A stretch of DNA of 64,000 bases from Arthrobacter liuii. GTDB lineage: Bacteria; Actinomycetota; Actinomycetes; Actinomycetales; Micrococcaceae. The DNA is taken from the NCBI RefSeq assembly GCF_014639275.1, contig NZ_BMFW01000005.1:186001-250000 (forward strand), read 5' to 3'. Shown here one piece after another: positions 44,177 through 53,551 of this stretch. The notes under the pieces are model-generated. The model had not been told where the DNA came from. It saw only the letters and a program-made list of their open reading frames with translations, and did no database searches. How positions within the stretch are numbered: position 1 is the stretch's first letter; every line of letters starts with the position of its first letter. The translations under genes were made by a program, and so were the position numbers.

Positions 44177-45502
44177 ATGAGTAGTGTTCTGACAATCCGC
44201 GGCGGAGTCCCGCTTACAGGCCGCGTCAGCGTCCGGGGGGCAAAGAATCTTGTCCCCAAGGCAATGGTGGCGGCGTTGCTGGGCAACGAACCCTCGGTGT
44301 TGCGGAACGTGCCGGAGATCAAGGACGTGGAGGTAGTCACCTCCCTGCTTCAGCTGCATGGCGTGACTGTGGAGAAGGACCCTGCCACCGGTGACCTCAC
44401 CCTCGATCCCAAGGCTGCAAAGACGGCGTCGAGCACCGCCATCGATGCCCACGCCGGTGACTCCCGGATTCCCATCCTGCTGTGCGGGCCGCTGATCCAC
44501 GCGATCGGTGAAGCCTTCATTCCGGACCTGGGCGGCTGCAAGATCGGCGACCGTCCCATCGACTACCACCTGGATGTCCTGCGCCAGTTCGGCGCCGTCG
44601 TGGAGAAACGCCCCGGCGGCATCCACATCTCGGCACCCAAGGGCCTGCACGGCGCCAAGATCTCGCTGCCGTACCCGTCCGTGGGAGCTACAGAGCAGGT
44701 CCTGCTGAGCGCCACCCGCGCCGACGGCATCACGGAGCTTTCCGGGGCCGCAACGGAACCTGAAATCGTTGACCTGATCGCCGTTCTGCAGAAGATGGGC
44801 GCCATCATCAGCGTCCAGACCGACCGGACCATCCGCATCGAGGGTGTCCGCGACCTGGGCGGCTACAACCACCGCGCCCTTTCGGACCGCAACGAATCGG
44901 CGTCCTGGGCGTCGGCCGCGCTGGTTACCCGCGGTGACATCTTCGTTGAGGGCGCGTCGCAACGCGACATGATGACCTTCCTGAACACCTACCGGAAGGT
45001 GGGTGGCGGAATGGACATCGGCGAGGACGGCATCCGGTTCTACCACAAGGGCGGAAAGCTGAACCCGCTGGTCCTTGAAACGGATGTCCACCCAGGATTC
45101 ATGACGGACTGGCAGCAGCCGCTCGTGGTGGCGCTGACCCAGGCCGAAGGCGTCTCAATCGTCCACGAAACGGTGTACGAGAACCGCTTCGGCTTCACCG
45201 ACGCCCTGATCCGCATGGGCGCCAGCATCCAGGTGCACCGGGAGTGCCTGGGCAGCGTTCCGTGCCGGTTCGGCCAGCGCAACTTCCTGCATTCCGCGGT
45301 GATTTCCGGCCCCACCCAGCTCAAGGGAACGGATATCGACGTTCCGGACCTGCGCGGCGGATTCAGCCACTTGATTGCCGCCCTGGCCGCCACCGGCACC
45401 TCGCGCGTCACCGGCATCGACATCATCAACCGGGGCTACGAGCGGTTCACGGAAAAGCTTGCTGGCCTCGGCGCCGACTTCGACATCACCACCGCGAAGT
45501 AG
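44177..45502 (+). CDS. murA: UDP-N-acetylglucosamine 1-carboxyvinyltransferase
   Basis: A 441-residue enzyme that transfers enolpyruvate from PEP to UDP-GlcNAc, the first committed step of peptidoglycan synthesis. The catalytic Lys lies in VRGAKNLVPKAM (K23). The active-site loop GGCKIGDRPIDYHL has cysteine C121, the residue alkylated by fosfomycin; actinobacteria such as mycobacteria have Asp there, so Cys is worth noting for this organism. The C-terminal half repeats the inside-out barrel (VHPGFMTDWQQPLVVALTQAEG, LRGGFSHLIAALAATG). plsC follows after 9 bases. Confidence 0.96.
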   Translation: MSSVLTIRGGVPLTGRVSVRGAKNLVPKAMVAALLGNEPSVLRNVPEIKDVEVVTSLLQLHGVTVEKDPATGDLTLDPKAAKTASSTAIDAHAGDSRIPILLCGPLIHAIGEAFIPDLGGCKIGDRPIDYHLDVLRQFGAVVEKRPGGIHISAPKGLHGAKISLPYPSVGATEQVLLSATRADGITELSGAATEPEIVDLIAVLQKMGAIISVQTDRTIRIEGVRDLGGYNHRALSDRNESASWASAALVTRGDIFVEGASQRDMMTFLNTYRKVGGGMDIGEDGIRFYHKGGKLNPLVLETDVHPGFMTDWQQPLVVALTQAEGVSIVHETVYENRFGFTDALIRMGASIQVHRECLGSVPCRFGQRNFLHSAVISGPTQLKGTDIDVPDLRGGFSHLIAALAATGTSRVTGIDIINRGYERFTEKLAGLGADFDITTAK

Positions 45503-45511
45503 AGCGGAACC

Positions 45512-46276
45512 GTGAAGGAAACGGCCAAGAGCCACGCCACCTTTGTCATCGTGGCTTCAGTCGTCCGGCCTGCGATGAATCTGCTGATGAACAAGAAGTG
45601 GCTGGGCTTGGAAAAGCTCCCCGCCGGCGGCTTCATCGCGGCACCCAACCACTGCACCGAGATCGATCCGCTGGTGTTCGGGCACATGCTCTACAACCAG
45701 AAGCGGATGCCGCACTTCCTGGCCAAGGGCAGCCTGTTCAAGGTGCCGGTCCTTCGTTCGGTGCTCCGCAACACCAAGCAGATTCCAGTGGAACGGTCGA
45801 CGGCGGGCGCGAACCACTCGCTCCAGGTCGCCAAGGAAGTCGTGAATGAAGGCGGTGCAATCATCATTTATCCCGAGGGAACGCTCACCCGGGATCCGGA
45901 CCTATGGCCCATGAAGGGACACACCGGCGCGGCCAGGATGGCGCTGGAAAGCGGCATCCCGGTGGTCCCGATGGCCCACTGGGGAGCGCACGAAGTCTTT
46001 CCGCGCTACGCCAAGCGGTTCCACGTCTTCCCCCGGAAGACATCGCGCGTGATCGTAGGGGATCCGGTGGATTTGAGCGCCTTTTCCGGGCGGCCGCTGG
46101 ACCGGGCCACACTGGCCGAAGCGACAAACGTCATCATGGATGCCATCACGGAACTGCTCGTGACCCTGCGCGGCGAACAGCCGCCGCTGGTTCGATGGGA
46201 TCCCGCGGCGCACAACCAGTCCACGCACGGGCGCTTCGTTGAACGTGGCGACGGCCCCGCGGAAGATGCCACGTGA
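45512..46276 (+). CDS. plsC: 1-acyl-sn-glycerol-3-phosphate acyltransferase
   Basis: A 254-residue membrane-associated acyltransferase that makes phosphatidic acid. The catalytic HX4D motif is in APNHCTEIDPLVFG (H47, D52), motif II is near LRNTKQIPVER, motif III is IIIYPEGTLTRD and motif IV GIPVVPMAHWG. An N-terminal hydrophobic stretch (FVIVASVVRPAMNLL) may anchor it. It starts with GTG at 45512 and overlaps gpsA by four bases (GTGA), so the two steps of glycerophospholipid synthesis are coupled. Confidence 0.93.
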   Translation: MKETAKSHATFVIVASVVRPAMNLLMNKKWLGLEKLPAGGFIAAPNHCTEIDPLVFGHMLYNQKRMPHFLAKGSLFKVPVLRSVLRNTKQIPVERSTAGANHSLQVAKEVVNEGGAIIIYPEGTLTRDPDLWPMKGHTGAARMALESGIPVVPMAHWGAHEVFPRYAKRFHVFPRKTSRVIVGDPVDLSAFSGRPLDRATLAEATNVIMDAITELLVTLRGEQPPLVRWDPAAHNQSTHGRFVERGDGPAEDAT

Positions 46277-47334
46277 CAGCGGAGCTGCCAGGTACGGGCT
46301 CCGCCACTTCAGCCGTGGGCGTCGCAGTGCTGGGCGCCGGCTCATGGGGGACCACGTTCGCGAAGATCCTCGCAGACGCCGCCATCGCAGGGGGCACGCC
46401 GCGGGAAATCAGGTTGTGGGGCCGCCGCGCCGAAGTGGTGGAAGAGATCAACAGCAGCCACCGCAACAGCGACTACCTCAAGGACATCGTCCTGCCGGGG
46501 AACATCACCGCGTCCACCGACGTCCGCGACGTACTGGCAGGAGCTGAGCTCGTAGTGGTGGCCGTCCCGGCCCAGTCCCTGCGCCCGCAGCTGCGGGAAT
46601 GGAAGGACATGATTGCCCCCGGCGCTGTTGTGGTGTCCCTGATGAAGGGCCTGGAGCTGGGGACGGACGCCCGGATGAGTGAGGTCATCAGCCAGGAACT
46701 GGATCTGCCGCTGGAGCGTATCGCTGTCGTCTCCGGGCCCAACCTGGCCATGGAGATTGCGCGGGAGGAGCCCACGGCATCAGTTGTGGCATGCACCGAT
46801 CCCGCCGTGGCCGGCTGGCTCGCCAGGACGTGCACCGCCCCCTACTTCCGCCCGTACACCACGGCGGATGTCGTCGGCGTCGAGATCGGCGGCATCGTCA
46901 AGAACGTGATCGCGCTGGCCGTGGGCATTTGCGAGGGCAAGCAGATGGGGGACAACACCAAAGCCTCGGTGATCACCCGTGGCCTGGCGGAAACGTCGCG
47001 CCTCGCACTGGCGCTTGGCGGCGAGGCGAAGACCATGGCCGGGCTCGCCGGGCTCGGCGACCTCGTGGCGACCTGTTCCTCCGCGCTGTCCCGGAACCAC
47101 ACCGCCGGCAGGCTGCTCGGCCAGGGCCTGACGCTGGACGAAGTGGGCCGGAAGATGACCCAGACCGCCGAAGGCATCAAATCCGGCCAGGCCGTCCATG
47201 AACTTGCCGGTAAGCTCGGCGTCGAGATGCCCATCACTGCCGCCGTCGTCGCGGTGCTGTCAGGCAAGCTGTCCGTTGACCAACTGGGGCCGGTTCTGCT
47301 GTCCCGGGAATTGAAACCTGAAGGCGATTACTGA
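46273..47334 (+). CDS. gpsA: NAD(P)-dependent glycerol-3-phosphate dehydrogenase
   Basis: A 353-residue enzyme that reduces dihydroxyacetone phosphate to glycerol-3-phosphate, the backbone acylated by PlsB/PlsY and then PlsC. The Rossmann motif is VAVLGAGSWGTTFAKIL, followed by LWGRRAEVVEEIN. The catalytic lysine and helical domain are seen in EIGGIVKNVIALAVGICEG and MAGLAGLGDLVATCSS. The start is a GTG overlapping the plsC stop; ddl starts 2 bases after its own stop. Confidence 0.96.
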   Translation: MTAELPGTGSATSAVGVAVLGAGSWGTTFAKILADAAIAGGTPREIRLWGRRAEVVEEINSSHRNSDYLKDIVLPGNITASTDVRDVLAGAELVVVAVPAQSLRPQLREWKDMIAPGAVVVSLMKGLELGTDARMSEVISQELDLPLERIAVVSGPNLAMEIAREEPTASVVACTDPAVAGWLARTCTAPYFRPYTTADVVGVEIGGIVKNVIALAVGICEGKQMGDNTKASVITRGLAETSRLALALGGEAKTMAGLAGLGDLVATCSSALSRNHTAGRLLGQGLTLDEVGRKMTQTAEGIKSGQAVHELAGKLGVEMPITAAVVAVLSGKLSVDQLGPVLLSRELKPEGDY

Positions 47335-47336
47335 CC

Positions 47337-48485
47337 ATGTCCCAAGACACACCCACCACAGGGGAAACCGCCAACACCAGGAAACCGCGGGTCGCCGTGC
47401 TTTTCGGCGGCCGCTCCAGCGAGCATGCCGTGAGCTGCGTAACGGCAGCAGGCGTGCTGGGGGCCATCGACAAGGACAAGTACGAGGTGATCCCCATCGG
47501 GATTGCCAAGACCGGCCAGTGGGTCCTCGCGCCGGCTGAAACGGCCCAGTGGTCACTCGCGGCGTCAGCCCTCCCCGAAGTAGTGCCTTCGTCCCGGACC
47601 GTCACGCTGGCCGAGATCGGCGGCGAGCACCAGCTGATCGTGGCATCGCCCAACGAGGTACCGCAGGAACTGGGCACCGTCGACGTGGTCTTTCCGCTGC
47701 TGCATGGCCCCTTTGGCGAGGACGGCACCATCCAGGGGCTCCTTGAGCTCTCGGACACCCGGTACGTCGGCGCCGGAGTCCTCGCGTCAGCCGTGGGCAT
47801 GGACAAGCACTATATGAAGGTGGTCTTTGAAGCTGCCGGGCTGCACGTTGGACCCTATGTGGCCGTGACCGACAGGCAGTGGCGCAAGGACCCCGAGGCC
47901 GTCCGGAAACAGGTGGACCGGCTGGGGTTCCCCGTCTTTGTCAAGCCGGCACGTGCAGGCTCGTCGATGGGTATCTCCAAGGTCGATTCCCTCGAGGACC
48001 TGGACGCAGCCATTGAAGAAGCCCGCCGCCACGACCTTAAGCTCGTGATCGAAGCCGGGATCGTCGGACGCGAAATCGAGTGCGCGGTCCTGGAAGGCAG
48101 GGGCACCGACGCCCCCCGGACCTCGATGCCGGGCGAAATCTCGGTAGCAGGAGGAACACACGAGTTCTACGACTTCAATGCCAAATACGTCGAGGACGAT
48201 GCAGCAGCCCTGAGCTGTCCCGCCAACATCCCCGCGGAAGCGATCTCCCGGGTCCGCGAGCTGGCTGCCACCGCATTCGACGCCGTGGGTGCCGAGGGAC
48301 TGAGCCGCGTGGACTTCTTCTACACCCCAGAGGGTGAGCTGATCATCAACGAGATCAACACCATGCCCGGCTTTACGCCCAAGAGCATGTATCCGCAGAT
48401 GTGGGCAGCCTCGGGACTGGGCTACGCCGACCTGATCGACGAACTCATCCACCTGGCCCTGAACCGCAAAACCGGCCTTCGCTAG
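47337..48485 (+). CDS. ddl: D-alanine--D-alanine ligase
   Basis: A 382-residue ATP-grasp ligase making the D-Ala-D-Ala dipeptide of peptidoglycan precursors. Motifs: FGGRSSEHAVSCVTAAGVL at the N-terminus, LLHGPFGEDGTIQGLLEL, VKPARAGSSMGISKV for ATP binding, SRVDFFYTPEGELIINEINTMPGFTPKSMYP for metal binding and the omega loop region. A Tyr rather than Phe determinant of D-Ala versus D-lactate use cannot be judged confidently. It ends the murA-plsC-gpsA-ddl run and is followed by tandem hairpin repeats. Confidence 0.96.
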   Translation: MSQDTPTTGETANTRKPRVAVLFGGRSSEHAVSCVTAAGVLGAIDKDKYEVIPIGIAKTGQWVLAPAETAQWSLAASALPEVVPSSRTVTLAEIGGEHQLIVASPNEVPQELGTVDVVFPLLHGPFGEDGTIQGLLELSDTRYVGAGVLASAVGMDKHYMKVVFEAAGLHVGPYVAVTDRQWRKDPEAVRKQVDRLGFPVFVKPARAGSSMGISKVDSLEDLDAAIEEARRHDLKLVIEAGIVGREIECAVLEGRGTDAPRTSMPGEISVAGGTHEFYDFNAKYVEDDAAALSCPANIPAEAISRVRELAATAFDAVGAEGLSRVDFFYTPEGELIINEINTMPGFTPKSMYPQMWAASGLGYADLIDELIHLALNRKTGLR

Positions 48486-48487
48486 CC

Positions 48488-48609
48488 CCACCGGCACCCT
48501 AACCTCGCTTCGCTCGGCCGGGGAACCCTGCCGGCGTGGGCCCATCCACCGGCACCCTAACCTTCTCTCCGCCAGGGAACCCTGCCGGCGTGGGCCCTCC
48601 ACCGGCACC
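48488..48609. repeat. Two and a part tandem repeats with hairpins, between convergent genes
   Basis: CCACCGGCACCCTAACCT occurs at 48488 and 48546, and its first 11 bases again at 48599. Between them GGGAACCCTGCCGGCGTGGG is repeated. The units are 58 and 53 bases. Each junction folds into a hairpin: TGCCGGCGTGG with CCACCGGCA (one bulge), at 48529-48554 and 48583-48607. They lie between ddl and the opposing DUF3515 gene and probably end transcription in both directions. Confidence 0.8.
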
Positions 48610-48626
48610 GGCGGAATCTGCCGAAG

Positions 48627-49130
48627 CTACTGGCTCTTCGGCAGGTACTGCAGGTCTTCCTGGCCCACGCAGCTGCGCGACGGCGGGATCTTTCCGGCCG
48701 CTGCCGCCAGGTCCGCGAGGACTGTTGCGGAGCTGATCTTGTCCGGGTCCATCAGGATTTCAGTTGCCGGTTCACGGCCATAGGTGGTCAGCGTCCACAC
48801 CGGGTCGCCTTCCTTGATGACCCAGTCGACGCCGTTGACGGTGACACACCGGTCCGTCGTAGGCCCCGGCACATTGACGCCGCAGCGAAGAATGACAAGC
48901 GAGGGATCGCCCCAGGCGGCGGTGGCCTGGCTGTTGGTCTTCCGCAGTTGCGAATCGCCGATGGCGTCCGGCAGGGCCACCATCATGGGCGCACACGCAG
49001 GGTTGGCCGCGTCCTTGGCGGCGGTGACGTCCACTGCAGGGGAACAGGCAGTCAAGGAAAGGGCGGCAATTCCCCCAACCACTGCCATCCTGGCGGCACG
49101 GGCGGACAGGGGCAGCTGGGGATGGTGCAT
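48627..49130 (-). CDS. DUF3515 family lipoprotein
   Basis: A 167-residue actinobacterial protein. The N-terminus is a signal peptide with lipobox LTAC (C29), followed by a short domain with ACAPMMVALPDAIGD, AAWGDPSLVILRCGV and DWVIKEGDPVWTLTTYGREPATEILMD read in blocks, which are the DUF3515 hallmarks. It is next to thiL, and in actinobacteria DUF3515 genes often lie between ddl and thiL, as here. No function is known. It is divergent from thiL with 69 bases between. Confidence 0.88.
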   Translation of the reverse strand: MHHPQLPLSARAARMAVVGGIAALSLTACSPAVDVTAAKDAANPACAPMMVALPDAIGDSQLRKTNSQATAAWGDPSLVILRCGVNVPGPTTDRCVTVNGVDWVIKEGDPVWTLTTYGREPATEILMDPDKISSATVLADLAAAAGKIPPSRSCVGQEDLQYLPKSQ

Positions 49131-49199
49131 GGTTCCAGCCTATCGCCGCCGGCATCCCCACCCGGACACGATGTCGGCCAGGCGCGGTAGCGTAGTGGC

Positions 49200-50246
49200 G
49201 TGCCTGAAGACCTCCGTAACCGCGTTGTCCGCCAGCCTACTGTCGCCGGCCTTTCCGAAGCAGACCTGCTGGCCCGGATCTTCCCGCGCCTTCGGATGGA
49301 GGACTCCCACACCTCAAACACGCTGCTGGGGCCCGGCGACGACGCCGCCATCGTCGCAGCCCCGGACGGTAAGGCCGTCATCAGCATCGATACGCAGGTC
49401 CAGGACCAGGATTTCCGGCTCCTGTGGCCCAACGGCTACCGCACCACCGGGTTCGACGTCGGATGGAAGGCTGCGGCGCAAAACCTCAGCGACATCAATG
49501 CGATGGGCGCACGTGCCACGTCGATGGTGGTCAGCCTCACCCTCCCCGTCGACACGCCGGTCAGCTGGGTGGAGGACCTGGCGGACGGGCTGACAGCCGG
49601 CATCCGGGAGCTCGGGGCAAGCCACTGCTCCGTGGCCGGCGGTGATTTGGGGCGCGGCCACGAGATTTCGGTGACGGTGGCGGTCCTGGGAACGCTCGAC
49701 GGCGGCAGCCCGGTCCTGCGGTCCGGCGCCCGGCCGGGGGACATCATCGCATTGGCCGGAACAGCCGGCCACGCCGCGGCGGGCCTGGCCCTGCTTGAAT
49801 CCGGCATTGCCGTGGAGACCCTTAGCCCCGCGGGGCGTGCCTTCGTTGACCTGCAGTGCCGCCCGCGTCCGCCATTGGCTGCGGGGCCGGCAGCCCGTGC
49901 TGCGGGTGCAACGGCGATGCTCGATATTTCGGACGGACTCCTGCGCGACGGCCAACGGCTTGCCACGGCCAGCAATGTCGCCGTGGCCCTCGATCCAGCG
50001 CTGCTGACCCAACTGGCGGATCTCCTGCGCCCGGCGGCGGCACTGCTGGGCGCAGATGCCGCGCAATGGGTGCTGGCCGGCGGTGAGGACCATGGGCTGC
50101 TGGCCACATTCCCTGCGGGCGTTCAGCTGCCACCCGGATTCACTGCGATAGGCTCGGTACATGCACTCGGTGCCGACGACGGCCCGGGTGTCCTGATAGC
50201 GGGCCGGCCCGCGGACGCCGGGGGATGGGATCACTTTGCACACTAA
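49200..50246 (+). CDS. thiL: Thiamine-monophosphate kinase
   Basis: A 348-residue enzyme of the PurM/ThiL superfamily that phosphorylates thiamine monophosphate to the active diphosphate. Motifs: LLGPGDDAAIVAAPDGKAVISID, DVGWKAAAQNLSDINAMGA (metal and ATP binding), VAGGDLGRG and MLDISDGLLRDGQRLA. The N-terminal GLSEADLLARIFP is typical. The start is a GTG at 49200. Its 3' end overlaps a possible TTG start of the DAK2 gene by 11 bases. Confidence 0.95.
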   Translation: MPEDLRNRVVRQPTVAGLSEADLLARIFPRLRMEDSHTSNTLLGPGDDAAIVAAPDGKAVISIDTQVQDQDFRLLWPNGYRTTGFDVGWKAAAQNLSDINAMGARATSMVVSLTLPVDTPVSWVEDLADGLTAGIRELGASHCSVAGGDLGRGHEISVTVAVLGTLDGGSPVLRSGARPGDIIALAGTAGHAAAGLALLESGIAVETLSPAGRAFVDLQCRPRPPLAAGPAARAAGATAMLDISDGLLRDGQRLATASNVAVALDPALLTQLADLLRPAAALLGADAAQWVLAGGEDHGLLATFPAGVQLPPGFTAIGSVHALGADDGPGVLIAGRPADAGGWDHFAH

Positions 50247-51249
50247 GGTTGCCGCCAACGCGCTGGCGATGAAGAGGTGGCTGGGCAAGGCTGAAACGGC
50301 CCTGGGAAACCACAGCGACCGGCTCAACGCCATCAACATCTTCCCGGTGGCTGACGGCGATACCGGTACCAACCTCTACCTCACCGTCCGCGCAGCAGCC
50401 CGTTCGCTGGTGCTCCGCGAGGACCAGCCGGCCCCGGTAGACGTCGGAGAAGTCCTCTCCATGGCCGGGCAGGCAGCCATGGAGGAAGCCAGGGGAAACT
50501 CCGGCACCCTCTTTTCGGTGTTCCTGTGCGCCGCGGCCGAGCCACTGGCCGGACACACCCGGTTGACGTCCACCCTCCTGTCGGCAGCACTGAACCGTGC
50601 CCAGATCCGCGCCTGGTCTGCGCTGAGTGACCCTGTTCCCGGAACCATGCTTTCGGTCATGGAAGCTGCGGCCCGTGCTGCTGCCGCCGTGGACGCCGGC
50701 CAGGACGGCGATGACAGCAACCATGCGCTGGGCCTGGCCCTGGACGCAGCGGTTGAGGCTGCGCTGGCCGCTGTGATCCACACGGAGGAGCAACTCGACG
50801 CGCTGCAGTCCGCACACGTGGTGGATGCAGGAGGCGTGGGCATGCTGCTCATCCTCGACTGCCTCCGCTCCGCCGTCCTGGGCGAGGAACTGCAGAGCGA
50901 ACTCCTCGACGGCCTGCACGGCTACGACGTCTCCGATCCCCACATCCACGCCTCCATGCCCGATGACGACGGCGTGGAAGTCATGTGCACCATCAGTCTT
51001 TCGCCGTTGAACGCCGCCACCCTGCGGCAGCGGCTGGATGAGATCGGTGAGTCCGTCATCATGAGCCAGGTGGGCAACGGACCGGACGCCGAAGGCAACT
51101 ACCGGTGGCGGGTCCACGTGCACGTCCCGGATGCCGGCCCGGCCGTAGGGATCATCCGGTCCCTGGGCGAACCGTCCCAGATCAGCATCAGCGAACTGTC
51201 ACTGCCGCGGGACCCGGATGCGGTGAACACCGGCGGGCATGAACGCTGA
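50236..51249 (+). CDS. DAK2 (DhaL-type) domain protein
   Basis: A 337-residue protein whose N-terminal 210 residues form a DhaL/DAK2 ATP-binding domain: INIFPVADGDTGTNLYLTV carries the Mg-binding aspartates, followed by MAGQAAMEEARGNSGTLFS and HVVDAGGVGMLLIL. The C-terminal 110 residues are shorter than in FakA/YloV fatty acid kinases, so it looks like the compact actinobacterial form found next to recG. Fatty-acid kinase activity is possible but not shown. The TTG at 50236 overlaps thiL; an ATG at 50269 is the alternative start. It overlaps recG by 11 bases. Confidence 0.85.
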   Translation: MHTKVAANALAMKRWLGKAETALGNHSDRLNAINIFPVADGDTGTNLYLTVRAAARSLVLREDQPAPVDVGEVLSMAGQAAMEEARGNSGTLFSVFLCAAAEPLAGHTRLTSTLLSAALNRAQIRAWSALSDPVPGTMLSVMEAAARAAAAVDAGQDGDDSNHALGLALDAAVEAALAAVIHTEEQLDALQSAHVVDAGGVGMLLILDCLRSAVLGEELQSELLDGLHGYDVSDPHIHASMPDDDGVEVMCTISLSPLNAATLRQRLDEIGESVIMSQVGNGPDAEGNYRWRVHVHVPDAGPAVGIIRSLGEPSQISISELSLPRDPDAVNTGGHER

Positions 51250-53509
51250 GCTGGAACTGGCCCTGGAGCGGCGGATCGGGAAGCGTTCGGCGGCGGTCAT
51301 CGAGAAACACCTCGGCATCACCACCGTCGAAGGCCTCCTTACCTACTTTCCCCGCCGCTACCTCATGCGGGGTGAGCTGACACCCATCAGCGAGCTCCCG
51401 CTCAACGAGGAAGTCACCCTTATTGCCCGAGTGCTGTCCAGCAGTACCCGGCACATGCAGGCACGTCGCGGGACGATCACAGACGTCATAGTTTCCGACG
51501 ACGACGGGCAGCAAGGGCTTCGGCTGGTAGGAGGCCGGGACTACCGCGGCAAGGTGCCCGGGACCCTCAAAATCAGCTTCTTCAACGGGTTCAAGGCAAA
51601 GAACGAACTCCTGCAGGGCCGCCGGGCCTTGTTTTCGGGAAAAGTTACCAGCTTCAAAGGAAAGCTTGGCCTCACCAACCCCGATTTCCAGCTCCTGGAC
51701 GAAGATCCGTTCAGCGAAGCCGGCCAGGATCCGGAGAAACTGGCGGCCATGCCCATCCCGGTCTATCCGGCCACGGCCAAGCTGCCCAGCTGGAAGATCC
51801 AGAAGGTGATCGCCACCCTGCTTGAAACCGCGGACCTCGGTTCGGTGCCGGACCCGGTTCCAACGGCAGTCGCAGCGAGGGAAGGCTTCCTGCCCGCGGC
51901 GGACGCCTACCGGCTCATCCATGCGCCCCAGACAACCGCGGACTGGAAACGTGCCCGGGACCGGTTCCGTTACCAGGAAGCCCTGGTGCTGCAGTCCGCG
52001 CTCGCCAGACGGCGGGCGCAGCTCGCCGCGGAGGAAACCACCGCCCGGCGCCCGGTCCCTGGAGGTGTCCTGGCCTTCTTCGACCAAAACCTGCCCTTCA
52101 CGCTCACTGCCGGGCAGGCCGCCGTCGGCAGGACCCTCGCGGCGGAACTGGCTGAGGATACACCCATGAACCGGCTGTTGCAGGGCGAAGTGGGCTCCGG
52201 AAAGACCGTCGTGGCGCTGCGGGCCATGCTCCAGGTGGTGGACTCCGGAGGGCAGGCCGCGCTCCTGGCGCCCACCGAAGTGCTCGCCGCCCAGCACTAC
52301 GATTCCATCCGCCGCACCCTGGGCCCGCTCTCCAGCGACGGACTCCTGGGCGGCCTGGCCGGGGGCAACGGACCTTCCGTCCAGGTCACGCTGCTGACGG
52401 GATCCATGCCCACGGCGGCACGGAAACAGGCCATGGTGGACGCCGCGTCAGGGACGGCAGGAATCGTCATCGGCACCCATGCGCTGCTCAGCGACAATGT
52501 ATCCTTCTACGACCTCGGCCTGATCGTGGTGGACGAGCAGCACCGCTTCGGCGTGGAACAGCGCGATGCCCTGCGGGCCAAGGCCCGCAAGCCGCCACAC
52601 CTGCTGGTCATGACCGCCACGCCGATTCCGCGCACCGTGGCCATGACCGTCTTCGGTGACCTGGAGACCTCCACCCTCGACGAACTGCCCAAGGGCCGGG
52701 CACCGATCACCACCCACCTCGTTGGCCTTGCCGAGAACCCTGCCTGGGCGGGGCGGATCTGGGCGCGCGCCCGGGAGGAGATTGACGCCGGCCACCAGGT
52801 GTACGTGGTCTGCCCCAAGATTGGAACGGACGACGACGGCGACTTCAGCCCCGGGGAGGCCGCACCTCCGGGCGTGGAGGCAGAGGAGGCCCGGGAGCTC
52901 GCGTCAGTCACCGGCGTCGTGGACCATCTGCTGGCTGAGCCCTCGCTGGCAGGGGTCCCGCTGGCCCCCCTCCACGGGCGCCAGGACCCGGACCTGAAGA
53001 CGGACACCATGGCCGGGTTCACCGCCAACAGCATCAAACTGCTTGTCTCCACCACGGTGATCGAGGTGGGGGTGGACGTGCACAACGCCACCCTCATGGT
53101 CATCCTGGATGCCGACAGGTTCGGGATCTCCCAGCTTCACCAGCTCCGCGGCCGCGTGGGCCGCGGCGGGCTGCCCGGGACCTGCCTCCTGGTCACGGCC
53201 CTCGAACCCGGCCACCCCAGCCGGCGGCGTTTGGACGCCGTGGCAGCAACCACGGACGGTTTTGTCCTCTCGCAGGAGGACCTCAAGCTCCGGCGGGAGG
53301 GCGATATCCTTGGCGCTTCCCAGTCCGGCGGCCGGTCCACCCTGAAGCTGCTGCGGGTCCTTGAACACGAAGACGTGATTGCCCGGGCCAGGGAGGACGC
53401 CCAGGCAATCGTTGCCGGGGACCCGCTCCTCTCCGGCCATCCGGAACTCGCTGATGCCATCGAGAAGTACCTTAATCCCGAGAAGGAGGCGTTCCTTGAA
53501 CGCGGATAG
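51239..53509 (+). CDS. recG: ATP-dependent DNA helicase RecG
   Basis: A 756-residue superfamily 2 helicase that remodels stalled forks and branched recombination intermediates. The N-terminal wedge (OB fold) domain spans about residues 40-180. Helicase motifs: Walker A LLQGEVGSGKTVVALRAM, motif II VDEQHRFGVEQR (DEQH), motif III TATPIPRTVAM, and C-terminal STTVIEVGVDVHNATLMV and LHQLRGRVGRG. A TRG-like element (FVLSQEDLKLRREGDILG) precedes the end. The start ATG lies within the last codons of the DAK2 gene. rsmD follows. Confidence 0.96.
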   Translation: MNAELELALERRIGKRSAAVIEKHLGITTVEGLLTYFPRRYLMRGELTPISELPLNEEVTLIARVLSSSTRHMQARRGTITDVIVSDDDGQQGLRLVGGRDYRGKVPGTLKISFFNGFKAKNELLQGRRALFSGKVTSFKGKLGLTNPDFQLLDEDPFSEAGQDPEKLAAMPIPVYPATAKLPSWKIQKVIATLLETADLGSVPDPVPTAVAAREGFLPAADAYRLIHAPQTTADWKRARDRFRYQEALVLQSALARRRAQLAAEETTARRPVPGGVLAFFDQNLPFTLTAGQAAVGRTLAAELAEDTPMNRLLQGEVGSGKTVVALRAMLQVVDSGGQAALLAPTEVLAAQHYDSIRRTLGPLSSDGLLGGLAGGNGPSVQVTLLTGSMPTAARKQAMVDAASGTAGIVIGTHALLSDNVSFYDLGLIVVDEQHRFGVEQRDALRAKARKPPHLLVMTATPIPRTVAMTVFGDLETSTLDELPKGRAPITTHLVGLAENPAWAGRIWARAREEIDAGHQVYVVCPKIGTDDDGDFSPGEAAPPGVEAEEARELASVTGVVDHLLAEPSLAGVPLAPLHGRQDPDLKTDTMAGFTANSIKLLVSTTVIEVGVDVHNATLMVILDADRFGISQLHQLRGRVGRGGLPGTCLLVTALEPGHPSRRRLDAVAATTDGFVLSQEDLKLRREGDILGASQSGGRSTLKLLRVLEHEDVIARAREDAQAIVAGDPLLSGHPELADAIEKYLNPEKEAFLERG

Positions 53510-53551
53510 CAACGAGAACGCACGGGGCACCTGCGGATTCCGGTGGGTGCC

